In this document: piece by piece, positions 32,955-40,979 of the stretch
Numbering within the stretch: position 1 is the first letter of the stretch
Layout: each line of letters opens with the position of its first letter
Source: Mesorhizobium tianshanense
Lineage (GTDB): Bacteria > Pseudomonadota > Alphaproteobacteria > Rhizobiales > Rhizobiaceae
Direction of reading: 5' to 3'
Length of the DNA: 42,982 nt
Assembly (NCBI RefSeq): GCF_007830515.1
Contig: NZ_VLKT01000056.1
Coordinates: 1-42,982, forward strand
Notes under the pieces: model-generated
Told to the model about the DNA's origin: nothing
Databases searched by the model: none
Seen by the model: only the letters and a program-made list of their open reading frames with translations
Made by a program: the position numbers and the translations under genes

Positions 32955-32988
32955 CAAATCTATTGCCCCATAGTATCGGCGATACTTT
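32955..32988 (-). promoter_or_regulatory. Shared palindromic promoter motif, copy G (toward FMN reductase)
   Basis: On the minus strand it has the perfect palindrome GTATCG-C-CGATAC, then CAATAGATTTG at consensus spacing; the six-base linker differs. It is the left member of a back-to-back pair with copy H. A block like that beyond copy A (GAGAGCCGATTTCTGTG) follows. Confidence 0.75.
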
Positions 32989-33150
32989 CGGATCGGTTCT
33001 TGTTTGCTGGGCAGCGGAACTTGAGGTTTGACTGCTGGGCGTTCACCGAACGCGCCGAGGCCGCCGCTAGTGGCAGGCAAATATCGGCTTCTGGCCAACC
33101 TGGGCGCCCGAGATCTTCGCCGACAGCAGTTGCACGCGTCAACCAATGCC

Positions 33151-33184
33151 AAAGTATCGGCGACACCTTCATACAATAGACTTC
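33151..33184 (+). promoter_or_regulatory. Shared palindromic promoter motif, copy H (toward the efflux operon)
   Basis: It reads AAAGTATCGGCGACACC, six bases, then CAATAGACTTC. The six-base linker gives TACAAT, a good -10 hexamer, overlapping CAATAG by four bases. CCAATGCC precedes it. The box is 72 bp from the MFS transporter ATG. Confidence 0.75.
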
Positions 33185-33251
33185 ATGCGGCTAAGCGGTA
33201 GCGTTGGGGATCTCCAGTGCGAATAAATTAAAAGCAACGAGTTTCACCATC

Positions 33252-34814
33252 ATGACGGTGCCGAATGCGCTGACGCCAAGTAAGGTTCTGTTTCTTGGTA
33301 CCGGCTTGGCCGGGTCACTATTCATTACCCTGTCGGCGCAGTTTCCGTCGACCAATATCGCAGACATCCAAGGTGGCCTCTTTTCCACGCCCGACGAGGC
33401 GTCGTGGATCTTGACGGTTTACACGATGGCCAGTTTTGCGGGGATCGTCACCTCGGGTTCTCTGATCAGATTTCTTGGCATCGGCCGATATCTCATAGTT
33501 GGCGCCACCACCTTTGCCGTCACCGCGTTGGCCTGTGCTACGGCCCCCGATCTCCAAGTGATGATCGCACTACGCACGATCCAGGGGTTTGCGGCGGGCG
33601 GTTTCGGTCCCGCGGCGTTCGTCGCCGTCTTCATGGTCACGGGCGGGCCTCGCCTTCCATTCGGCGTGACCTTGCTCGCTTTCGTGCTTCTGTTCCCCGG
33701 CTCGCTAGGACCGGTCATCGCCGGCTTTGTCGAAGACAGCTTTGGCTGGCAGACTCTGTTCCTGATCCAGGCCGGCATCGGTGCGATCTTGGCCCTCGCT
33801 GCACACGCCTGGGCGCCACATCAGGAAAGTCCAGATTTGTCGGCGCTCAAGACCGATTGGATCGCCCTGACCCTGCTGTCGATTGCACTGGCGACGCTAA
33901 CGCTCTTGCTCAGTCAGGGCACGCGGCGTTTCTGGTTCGAGAACAAAACGATCCTCTGGTGTACTGCAGCTTCGATCGCCGCGTGGGCCGGGTTCGCATT
34001 TCTGCTGCGGTTCTCACCATTGCCGATCATGTTGCCCCAGCTGCTGGTCACGCGAAAATTCGGCGTCCCGATCGCACTCAACCTTGTGTTTCGCGTCAGC
34101 CTGGTCGTAACCGTGTATCTCGTTCCGCAGTTCCTTGCGGTCATTCAAGGCTATCGGCCCTTAGAGATCGCTGAGTTGATGCTATGGGCGGCAATCCCGC
34201 AGCTCGTCGCATTCCCGCTAGTCTGGCATCTCATACATCGTTTCGACATGCGCGCAGTCATGGCGCTCGGCTTTGCGCTGTGCGCCGTAGGGGCCGCGTT
34301 GGTGCTCGACGGCACCGCGCTCTTTGCCGCCGATCAATTCCGTCTGGCGCTCGTGGTCTTCTCGATAGGCCAATTGCTGTTCCTAGTACCGGCCATGGTC
34401 GTCGGCACGTCCGTGCTGAAGCCTGCAGACCTTCCGACAGCCTCCCTTGCTTTCAACGCAACGACGCTCGGAGGCGCCACCCTTGGGGTCGGGTTGGTGT
34501 CCCATTTCGTCACCGAACGCGAAAAATATCACTCCAGCGTCATTACCGAGAATGTGTCGCTCTACCACACGCTCGATGCTGATCGTCTGACGACGGTCGC
34601 GGGAGCGCTCGCAAACCGACTTGTCGACGACAGCGACACGACAGCCCGCGCGGTCGGTCTCTTAGCCTCGACTGCGCGGCGGGAGGCGTGGGTATTGGCG
34701 TTCAACGACGCGTTGCTTCTTGTTGTTTCCATTCTGTTGATCGGCGCGATCGGGATCTTCGGGATCGGCCGCTCGCCACCCTTGCGGCCGCCGAGCGTTG
34801 GCGGAGGAGCGTGA
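33252..34814 (+). CDS. MFS multidrug transporter, DHA2/EmrB-like
   Basis: The 520-residue protein has about 14 hydrophobic segments and DHA2 signatures. The first loop has the motif NIADIQGGLFSTPDEASWILT (drug antiporter motif D1 region), and RTIQGFAAGGFGPAA follows. It should expel toxic organic compounds in exchange for protons, together with the HlyD-like protein encoded 2 bp downstream. The ATG at 33252 is preferred; a TTG at 33204 is possible. Promoter copy H precedes it, and the divergent FMN reductase has its own copy. Confidence 0.92.
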   Translation: MTVPNALTPSKVLFLGTGLAGSLFITLSAQFPSTNIADIQGGLFSTPDEASWILTVYTMASFAGIVTSGSLIRFLGIGRYLIVGATTFAVTALACATAPDLQVMIALRTIQGFAAGGFGPAAFVAVFMVTGGPRLPFGVTLLAFVLLFPGSLGPVIAGFVEDSFGWQTLFLIQAGIGAILALAAHAWAPHQESPDLSALKTDWIALTLLSIALATLTLLLSQGTRRFWFENKTILWCTAASIAAWAGFAFLLRFSPLPIMLPQLLVTRKFGVPIALNLVFRVSLVVTVYLVPQFLAVIQGYRPLEIAELMLWAAIPQLVAFPLVWHLIHRFDMRAVMALGFALCAVGAALVLDGTALFAADQFRLALVVFSIGQLLFLVPAMVVGTSVLKPADLPTASLAFNATTLGGATLGVGLVSHFVTEREKYHSSVITENVSLYHTLDADRLTTVAGALANRLVDDSDTTARAVGLLASTARREAWVLAFNDALLLVVSILLIGAIGIFGIGRSPPLRPPSVGGGA

Positions 34815-34816
34815 CC

Positions 34817-35890
34817 ATGAAGCTGCTAAGCGCCGGATTGAGCAGTCTGCTTGTGGCCGGAGCGGTGTTTGCCGCGGCGGCGACTTCGTTACAGCCGGGA
34901 CGATGGCTCACGGTTCTGCGTTCGACTTCGACCGACAATGCCTACGTGCGCGGCGACGTCACGCCCATCAGTCCGAGGGTCGGCGGTTTCATCGTCGAGG
35001 TCGCCGTGAGTGACAACCAGGCGGTGTCGGCTGGGGACATTCTGTTCCGGATTGATGACCGTGACTATCGCGCACGGGTCGACCAAGCTGCCGCCGGGGT
35101 CGCCATGCACCGCGCGTTGCTCGCCAATCTTTCCAGCCGGATCGACTTGCAGCGCGCTGTTGTTGAACAGGCGATCGCGGCGTTGCAAGGTGCCGAAGCC
35201 GACGCCAACCGCGCCGCGCGCGATTTCGCGCGCGCTCACAAACTGACCAAAGGCGGTTGGGCTTCGCAGTCGATGAGCGATCAAACGGAAGCGGATCATC
35301 TACGAGCGCGCGCGAAGATCGCCGAAGCCCGGGCAAACCTGGCTGCCGCTCGGCAGCAGATGCAGGTGCTTGAGACCCAGCGCCCGCAGCTTGAGGCCGA
35401 CATCGCCGCCGCCACGGCGGCCCTGACGCTGGCCGAGATCGAACTTGAGAGTACCGTCGTGCGGTCGCCCGCTGAGGGTTGGGTGGCTGAACGCCAGGCC
35501 AGGGTCGGGCAGTATGTCCGCGCGGGTACTCTGCTGGTTGCGGTCGTGCCTCAAGATTTCTGGGTCGTCGCCAATTTCAAAGAGACACAGATTGCGGGCC
35601 TGCGGATTGGAGACAGTATAGCGATCTCGATCGATGCGATTCCCGGGAGAGAGTTCAACGGGCGCGTCGAGAGCCTGTCCCCTGCCAGCGGAGCACAGTT
35701 CGCGCTCCTGCCGGCTGACAACGCAACTGGCAATTTCACCCGGATCGTCCAGCGCATTCCGGTCAAGATCACCTTCGATCCAGGACAAGCCGACCTCGAT
35801 CGTCTGCGGCCCGGAATGTCGGCTGTGGTGGTCCTGTCTTCCGGAACCCAAGACATGGCCGTAGCGGGAGTTGGTGCTCCCAAACGCTGA
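34817..35890 (+). CDS. HlyD/EmrA-type periplasmic adaptor (membrane fusion protein)
   Basis: The 357-residue protein has an N-terminal hydrophobic segment (LLSAGLSSLLVAGAVFAAAA), a lipoyl half (STDNAYVRGDVTPISPRVGG), a long coiled-coil hairpin (about residues 90-225, LQRAVVEQAIAALQGAEADA and ARANLAAARQQMQVLETQ), the second lipoyl half (LESTVVRSPAEGWVAERQA) and a beta-barrel (VANFKETQIAGLRIGDSI). It links the EmrB-like pump to the outer membrane. The ATG follows GGAGG and the preceding stop by 2 bp, so the two genes are translationally linked. No outer-membrane TolC gene is nearby. Confidence 0.92.
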   Translation: MKLLSAGLSSLLVAGAVFAAAATSLQPGRWLTVLRSTSTDNAYVRGDVTPISPRVGGFIVEVAVSDNQAVSAGDILFRIDDRDYRARVDQAAAGVAMHRALLANLSSRIDLQRAVVEQAIAALQGAEADANRAARDFARAHKLTKGGWASQSMSDQTEADHLRARAKIAEARANLAAARQQMQVLETQRPQLEADIAAATAALTLAEIELESTVVRSPAEGWVAERQARVGQYVRAGTLLVAVVPQDFWVVANFKETQIAGLRIGDSIAISIDAIPGREFNGRVESLSPASGAQFALLPADNATGNFTRIVQRIPVKITFDPGQADLDRLRPGMSAVVVLSSGTQDMAVAGVGAPKR

Positions 35891-35970
35891 GGCGGCGCGA
35901 TGCGGCGATGGCCGCTAGCCAGCAACGCCGGCTCCGACTGCAGCGGTGCGCGAGATCAGGCGCCTGCTAA

Positions 35971-35983
35971 GTATTCTTGATAC
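35971..35983. promoter_or_regulatory. Isolated palindrome resembling the shared operator (site I)
   Basis: GTAT-TCTTG-ATAC keeps the two outer half-sites of the repeated palindrome at the right spacing and is preceded by TAA rather than AAA. No CAATAG box follows. It lies 57 bp upstream of copy J and may be an auxiliary operator for the msrBA promoter, or chance. Confidence 0.35.
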
Positions 35984-36027
35984 CGTACCTCCCGCCGGAC
36001 AGCCCGCTGATCATGCAAACCGATGCG

Positions 36028-36061
36028 AAGGTATCGCCAATACCTTCGTGCAATAGTATCG
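36028..36061 (+). promoter_or_regulatory. Shared palindromic promoter motif, copy J (toward msrBA)
   Basis: It reads AAGGTATCGCCAATACC, six bases, then CAATAG. GCAAACCGATGC stands just upstream, as in copy C. CAATAG is 110 bp from the msrB ATG. Confidence 0.75.
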
Positions 36062-36166
36062 TGGCAGCCGTTGTTGCATTGTTGTGCAAAGGCTGAACAA
36101 CAGCCTTAGCAATCCCCGTGACGTCCCGCGAATTTGGACCAAAATTTCGAAATAATGGAGCAGGTG

Positions 36167-36610
36167 ATGAAATACGCAAAGACCAATGAAGCGGTCAGCA
36201 GGCTCACGCCGGCGCAGTATCAGGTAACCCAGGAACACGGCACTGAGCGCCCCTTCACAGGGGAGTATCATGACAACAAGGAGCCGGGCATTTATATCGA
36301 CGTCGTTTCCGGCGAACCGCTGTTCTCCTCGACCGACAAGTTCGACTCCGGCACCGGCTGGCCGAGCTTCACCAAGCCCGTCGTGGCGGCAAACGTCAAC
36401 GAACTGCGGGACGACACGCATGGTGTGATCCGCACCGAAGTTCGCTCAGTGCATGGCGATAGTCACCTTGGCCATGTCTTTCCCGACGGCCCTGAAGACC
36501 AGGGCGGGTTGCGCTACTGCATCAATTCGGCAGCACTGCGCTTCATCCCGCGCGACGAAATGGAGGCCGAGGGGTATGGCGCTTATCTCAGCTTGGTAGA
36601 GGAGATCTAA
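36167..36610 (+). CDS. msrB: Methionine-R-sulfoxide reductase B
   Basis: The 147-residue protein has the MsrB signatures GTGWPSF, DSHLGHVFPDGP and the catalytic Cys in LRYCINSAALRF. The two CxxC zinc pairs are absent (GIYIDVVSGEPLFSS where the first would be), so it is a zinc-free form. Only one Cys is present in the chain, so recycling must use an outside thiol rather than an internal resolving Cys. The ATG at 36167 has GGAG six bases upstream; one at 36155 and a TTG at 36134 are possible. It forms an operon with msrA and is preceded by promoter copy J. Confidence 0.93.
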   Translation: MKYAKTNEAVSRLTPAQYQVTQEHGTERPFTGEYHDNKEPGIYIDVVSGEPLFSSTDKFDSGTGWPSFTKPVVAANVNELRDDTHGVIRTEVRSVHGDSHLGHVFPDGPEDQGGLRYCINSAALRFIPRDEMEAEGYGAYLSLVEEI

Positions 36611-36611
36611 A

Positions 36612-37118
36612 ATGACCGAGAAAGCTGTTCTGGCCGGTGGCTGCTTCTGGGGCATGCAGGACCTTATCCGCAAGCTGCCCGGGGTGATCGAAACCCGCGT
36701 CGGCTATACCGGCGGCGACGTGCTGTATGCGACCTATCGCAATCACGGCAACCATGCTGAGGGCATCGAGATCATCTTCGATCCCGAGATGATCAGCTAT
36801 CGTCGGATCCTGGAGTATTTCTTCCAGATTCACGATCCCACCACACGAAATCGACAGGGCAACGACTTCGGCAGCTCCTATCGCTCGGCAATCTACTACG
36901 TCGACGACGAGCAAAAGCGCATAGCCGAGGACACCATCGCAGATGTGGACGCTTCGGGCCTGTGGCCGGGTAAAGTCATGACCGAGGTCGAGCCGGCGGG
37001 AGACTTCTGGTATGCGGAGCCGGAGCACCAGGATTACCTGGAGCGCTACCCCGGCGGCTACAGCTGCCATTACCCGCGCTCCGACTGGGTGCTGCCACGC
37101 CGGGTCGCGGCCGAATAG
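36612..37118 (+). CDS. msrA: Methionine-S-sulfoxide reductase A
   Basis: The 168-residue protein has the MsrA active site GGCFWGMQDLIRKLPGV, followed by VGYTGGDVLYATYRNHGNHAEG, where family members usually have the Tyr and Glu-binding residues, and FFQIHDPTT. A late Cys in GGYSCHYPRSDW may be the resolving residue. It repairs S-methionine sulfoxide and is complementary to MsrB, whose stop codon lies 1 bp upstream. There is no signal peptide, so the repair is cytosolic. Confidence 0.94.
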   Translation: MTEKAVLAGGCFWGMQDLIRKLPGVIETRVGYTGGDVLYATYRNHGNHAEGIEIIFDPEMISYRRILEYFFQIHDPTTRNRQGNDFGSSYRSAIYYVDDEQKRIAEDTIADVDASGLWPGKVMTEVEPAGDFWYAEPEHQDYLERYPGGYSCHYPRSDWVLPRRVAAE

Positions 37119-37346
37119 CCGGCAGGCTCATCTGCATCCGTGAAGAACGAGAGCCGCTACACATTCCGGCATGCCTGGTCGATGCGACCGGTTCTGATCG
37201 CAATGAGCATTGGGTACCTGGGGGATCGATTCGGCGTGAGGGCACTCAGGCAATAGGATTACCGCAGCCGAGCTCCATTCCTCGCCGACAAGCACACCAG
37301 CCGCGCTCATCGGATGATCAAAGGAGAGGCAAGGTTAAAGGCAGAG

Positions 37347-37625
37347 ATGACCAAAGTATATGAACTCTCGGCTTTCCTGGACAGTCTTGGAAGGCTTCCC
37401 AATGGCTTTACACGTGGCAGCTATGGCGGGTCGGCCTATGGCATCACCATCGACAGATCGACCGGCTGCACGAAGCTATTCGCTCGTGAACTCGGGGGCC
37501 GCGAAATTGTTAGCTTCAATCTCTATCGTACCCCGGCGGGTGAAGTTCATTTGCGACCGTGCGAAATGTCTTCGGCCAAGGTGATCGACTTCGTTCGTGG
37601 CTTCTCCGCAGACACGTCTGGATAG
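37347..37625 (+). CDS. Small hypothetical protein
   Basis: The 92-residue protein (MTKVYELSAFLDSLGRLPNG at the start) has an alternating beta-like middle (SYGGSAYGITIDRSTGCTKL and ARELGGREIVSFNLYR) and a C-terminal helix (SAKVIDFVRGFSAD). No family is recognised. The ATG at 37347 follows GGCAGAG; the frame also has an ATG at 37314 with a poor ribosome site. It precedes the small gene at 37654 by 28 bp and may be in the same operon as the transporter. Confidence 0.65.
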   Translation: MTKVYELSAFLDSLGRLPNGFTRGSYGGSAYGITIDRSTGCTKLFARELGGREIVSFNLYRTPAGEVHLRPCEMSSAKVIDFVRGFSADTSG

Positions 37626-37653
37626 TCCCCGGCGACAGGCAAAGGAGTCTAAG

Positions 37654-37800
37654 ATGACCACGCGAGGTTTGGCGAGCACGCGCCGGAAAAGGCCCACGCG
37701 CTTCGGCCAGCATTTGTTCGGAAACTTTCCGGTTCGCAATGTCCTCGTCTGCGGCTCAAATACCTTTCTCGGCGCCGCGGGCGCGACTTCGATTGCCTAA
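37654..37800 (+). CDS. 48-residue basic peptide coupled to the YeeE/YedE transporter
   Basis: The ATG has an excellent AAAGGAG ribosome site six bases upstream. The peptide starts MTTRGLASTRRKRPTRFGQH and ends FLGAAGATSIA. Its TAA overlaps the transporter ATG (TAATG), a classic arrangement for translational coupling. It is rich in Arg in the first half with one Cys. It may be a leader peptide that governs transporter translation, or a small partner protein. A longer frame from 37597 exists but lacks a ribosome site. No family is recognised. Confidence 0.6.
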   Translation: MTTRGLASTRRKRPTRFGQHLFGNFPVRNVLVCGSNTFLGAAGATSIA

Positions 37801-38777
37801 TGAGCGAATTCCTCGTGAACATAACAGGGTCAGGCCCTGCAGCCGCAACCATGAAGATTTGGGCGGGCATAGCTTTGCTCGGGGTGTTGGGATTTGTCCT
37901 CGGCTTCGCGCTTAACCAAGGATCGATTTGCACAGTCATTGCCACGAGGGAATTGGTCTCGGAGAAGAGGCCGGCGCGATTCATTGTGCTCGTCGAGGGC
38001 GCCGTGTTGGCGGCGCTCGTCTACGCAATCCTCAAAGCGTCGCCGACGATGCCACAGGGTTGGTTGCCACTCGCCTATCTGGTTCCGGCAGCCATGTTGT
38101 TCGGGCTCGGTACGTATCTGAACGGTGCATGCGTGTTCGGGTCGGTTGGGCATATAGGAAATGGCGAAATTGACTTCGGATTCGCGTTTCTCGGCATCTT
38201 TGCGGTTTTTTACGCCGAATCTCTGTTCGATCTGGTTCCGGATCAGCCGCCAACAAGTGCTTCGCTGCCGGTTGGACCGGCCCTTATCGCACTTGCACTG
38301 TTGGCCGTTCTGGCGCTGAGATTCGGTGTATCACGAAGATCAGAATCCAACTTCATGCGGCTGACTTTGTCGATGGGAGCGATCGGGATCACCTTTACGC
38401 TGGTGGCCATTTTCGAACCCGGGTTCTCGATCACAGCACCGATCGGATCGATCGTTTCGATACCTGTCGCTGGCGCCGTGATCTCGGTCTGCATGTTCGC
38501 GGGCAGCTTTGCTTCCGCAAGATTTATGAGGCGGCGCTTCACGCTAAAATGGCCGACAGTCAAGACTGCAGTCAGGAGAACGCTTGCCGGCACCCTTATG
38601 GGATTGGGTGCGCTACTTATTCCCGGCGGGAACGATACGCTGCTGATGATTGGTTTGCCCATGGGAGCATGGCAGGCCGTGCTTGCTTATGTACTTTTCG
38701 TTGCGACGCTCGCCGTCCTCATTGCCAAATTCGGTTCGATGGCAAAATCCTGGTCATGCGGTGACACTAAACGGTGA
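37800..38777 (+). CDS. YeeE/YedE (TsuA-like) family membrane transporter
   Basis: The 325-residue membrane protein has about nine hydrophobic helices. Conserved motifs of the thiosulfate-transporter family are present: LNQGSICTVIATREL with its Cys, LFGLGTYLNGACVFGSVGHI with the second Cys and GNGE, and LIPGGNDTLLMIGLPM. In TsuA such cysteines pass thiosulfate through the membrane. It is read through from the 48-residue peptide by stop-start overlap. It would provide sulfur, or remove oxidised sulfur, next to the methionine sulfoxide reductases. Confidence 0.9.
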   Translation: MSEFLVNITGSGPAAATMKIWAGIALLGVLGFVLGFALNQGSICTVIATRELVSEKRPARFIVLVEGAVLAALVYAILKASPTMPQGWLPLAYLVPAAMLFGLGTYLNGACVFGSVGHIGNGEIDFGFAFLGIFAVFYAESLFDLVPDQPPTSASLPVGPALIALALLAVLALRFGVSRRSESNFMRLTLSMGAIGITFTLVAIFEPGFSITAPIGSIVSIPVAGAVISVCMFAGSFASARFMRRRFTLKWPTVKTAVRRTLAGTLMGLGALLIPGGNDTLLMIGLPMGAWQAVLAYVLFVATLAVLIAKFGSMAKSWSCGDTKR

Positions 38778-38914
38778 GAACCCTCATTTCCTTTGGTTGT
38801 GTGCGTCAAGTTCTGCAAAAAGGGGCGGCCATGGAGCTGGTCATGCGGCTTGGCGCAGAGCGAGCTTCTTGTGCGCGCACGGTTTCGTCCAGCCGATTTC
38901 GGCACCCAGATAAA

Positions 38915-39418
38915 TCATAACAAAGGGATTTTCTTGCGGTTCGGTTTCGTGCGCCAGCCGGGTTTTGCATCTGGTTGCAAAATTTCCTGACTGTGCTCAC
39001 GAGCGATTGGAGTGCTTTGTCGGTGTGACGCTTCAGTATCGAATGACCAGGAAACCTTAACAGGCGTAACGTCGTCTATCTCGATTGCTCGTGCGCAGCC
39101 AGCATATGTGAACGGCCGCCGATCCTCTTCCCGGTAAAATACATGGACCGGGAGATTGCCACAGAGCAATTTGACGATCTGCGGCTGCCGAACGTTCGAT
39201 CCGTTTTTCGCTCGCCAAACCAGGACGTTCCCATCCCAATAATTTTCATAGTCGTGCCCCGTTCTGCCTGCCGTGCCGATATTGCAGAAAACATAGAACG
39301 CGCCTTCATATTCGCTGTAGCCGGTATCCCAGTTTCCGCCGCGCCTTTCGTGTGGGACATTCAGAGTCTCCTGCACGTCGGCACGCGTGTAGTTTTGCCC
39401 AATGTCGAAAGCTGCCAT
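38915..39418 (-). CDS. DUF3427-like protein (putative restriction-associated)
   Basis: The 167-residue protein matches, by recalled motif pattern, the DUF3427 domain found at the C-terminus of some phage- or restriction-related helicases: NYTRADVQETLNVP, RRGGNWDTGYSEYEGAFYVF, CNIGTAGRTGHDYENYWDG, FYREEDRRPFTYAGCARAIE. Here it stands alone. It is divergent from a C5 cytosine methyltransferase (62-bp gap). The role of the domain is not established; being next to a methyltransferase, it could recognise or cut DNA. The ATG at 39418 begins at the domain; the frame extends to 39523 into the methyltransferase gene. The last 30 residues are basic. Confidence 0.75.
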   Translation of the reverse strand: MAAFDIGQNYTRADVQETLNVPHERRGGNWDTGYSEYEGAFYVFCNIGTAGRTGHDYENYWDGNVLVWRAKNGSNVRQPQIVKLLCGNLPVHVFYREEDRRPFTYAGCARAIEIDDVTPVKVSWSFDTEASHRQSTPIAREHSQEILQPDAKPGWRTKPNRKKIPLL

Positions 39419-39479
39419 GGCCGCGTTGTCCCGTTTTTTTAATACTGAAGTTCGTCGATAATCTCGAAGCAGACAATCG

Positions 39480-40946
39480 ATGGGTGATGTAGAGTTGAGT
39501 TGTGTAATACCAAGCGCTGCCATTGCATGCGTGCCTAAATTGGTTCAGATGACTCCGACGCCGTTATCACCGTGCGAAGACTTAGAGTCGCAGATTATCG
39601 GCAAAAAGGCCGTGAGGGGGACAGAGACCATTCGGAGATTCGTGGATCTATTCGCGGGCTGCGGGGGGCTGTCCCTTGGGCTTTCCCAAGCAGGGTTAAA
39701 GGGGGTGTTTGCAATCGAGCGCGATCGGATGGCGTTCGATACATTCTCATCAAATCTGGTCAGCGAAATTTCGCCGAGAGGGTATCGCTTCGATTGGCCA
39801 GGTTGGTTGGAACAGAAGGCTTGGGGCATTGACGACCTGCTCGACGAGCATAACGGCAACCTTGCTCAGCTGAGTTGCCATCTGGACATACTGGCGGGCG
39901 GACCACCGTGCCAGGGGTTTAGCTTTGCGGGAAGAAGGATGGAGGATGATCCGCGAAATCTGCTCTTCAATAAATACGTTGAAGCTGTCGCCCTGCTGAA
40001 ACCCTCGGCGCTGATCCTTGAAAATGTTCCGGGCATGAGGATTGCTCACCGAAGCGCCGCCGTAGTCGACCTGTTTGGTCAGCCTCAACCACAGAAGCAG
40101 TCCTTCTACCAGAGACTAGCGGACAGCCTTGATGCGGTGGGCTACGACGTGGAGGCACGACTTCTCGACGCATCAAGTTTTGGGGTTCCCCAAAAGCGAT
40201 CGCGACTCATTGCGATAGGGATACGGAAGGATGTGGCCAGGTCGCTGGAGGGTGGTGCTGGACGCGCTTTTGAATGGATAGAAACAGCCCGCCAAGACCA
40301 GCTTCGCGACCTGCATTTGAGCGACGGAGTTACCGCGCGCGAGGCGATTTCCGATCTTGAGGTAGGCGGCCGTCCACTTGCGATTTGCCACGACGCAGAG
40401 TCACCCAAAGGCTTCTATGAGGCACTCCCTAGGCCTCCATCCAGCGTCTACCAGAAGCTTATGCGTGAGGGCTCGAACGACACGCCCAACAGCATGCGGC
40501 TTGCGCGCCACGGCGATGAAGTCAGAGATCGGTTTGCACGGATTCTGGCCGAGTGTCGGAAAGGCGTGCGTATGAACGACGAAGACCGTCGTGAGTATGG
40601 CTTGAAAAAGCATCGCATCTATCCGATGGCGCCGGACGACCCAGCGCCAACCATTACGACTTTGCCGGACGATGTACTGCACTATTCCGAGCCTCGAATC
40701 TTAACAGTCAGGGAAAGTGCTCGACTTCAATCCTTTCCCGACTGGTTCAAGTTCAGAGGTAAATACACGACTGGAGGGGATCGCCGGACACGCGAGTGCC
40801 CCCGCTATACTCAGGTAGGGAACGCAGTGCCCCCTTACCTGGCCAGAGCTATCGGAGTGGCGATACGAGCCACTTTGGATGAAGCTGAGCTAAACAGCAG
40901 GATATTTGGATCGCAAGAGCCGCACGCGGCGGCCGCGGCTGGATAA
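39480..40946 (+). CDS. C5-cytosine DNA methyltransferase
   Basis: The 488-residue protein contains the ordered motifs of the family: I (VDLFAGCGGLSLGLSQAG), IV (GGPPCQGFSFAG, the catalytic Cys), VI (LENVPGM), VIII (QKRSRLIAIG), IX (RESARLQSFPDWF) and X (TQVGNAVPPYLARAIG). The target-recognition region, about residues 280-400, is longer than in minimal enzymes. It methylates C5 of cytosine at an unknown site, to protect the host or to mark DNA. Alternative starts lie at 39549 (MTPTPLS) and further downstream. It pairs with the divergent DUF3427-like gene and is convergent with the helicase-like gene. Confidence 0.93.
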   Translation: MGDVELSCVIPSAAIACVPKLVQMTPTPLSPCEDLESQIIGKKAVRGTETIRRFVDLFAGCGGLSLGLSQAGLKGVFAIERDRMAFDTFSSNLVSEISPRGYRFDWPGWLEQKAWGIDDLLDEHNGNLAQLSCHLDILAGGPPCQGFSFAGRRMEDDPRNLLFNKYVEAVALLKPSALILENVPGMRIAHRSAAVVDLFGQPQPQKQSFYQRLADSLDAVGYDVEARLLDASSFGVPQKRSRLIAIGIRKDVARSLEGGAGRAFEWIETARQDQLRDLHLSDGVTAREAISDLEVGGRPLAICHDAESPKGFYEALPRPPSSVYQKLMREGSNDTPNSMRLARHGDEVRDRFARILAECRKGVRMNDEDRREYGLKKHRIYPMAPDDPAPTITTLPDDVLHYSEPRILTVRESARLQSFPDWFKFRGKYTTGGDRRTRECPRYTQVGNAVPPYLARAIGVAIRATLDEAELNSRIFGSQEPHAAAAAG

Positions 40947-40963
40947 ATTTCGAGATGAACCGG

Positions 40964-40979
40964 CTGAAGATTGCTTCAG
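40964..40979. terminator. Short hairpin between convergent genes
   Basis: CTGAAG-ATTG-CTTCAG is a 6-bp inverted repeat with a 4-base loop. It lies 17 bp beyond the methyltransferase stop and overlaps the end of the helicase-like gene. There is no T-tract, so the terminator call is tentative. Confidence 0.25.

Noticed and set aside
12634..36061. Standard sigma-70 -35 and -10 boxes in all motif copies
   Set aside because: CAATAG resembles a -10 box, and TACAAT in copy H is good, but no -35 hexamer is conserved at 16-19 bp. The palindrome occupies that space, so I do not assign boxes.
12634..36061. The repeated motif as a CRISPR repeat or mobile repeat
   Set aside because: Copies are dispersed singly or in back-to-back pairs, always oriented to a gene, with no regular spacers and no inverted ends.
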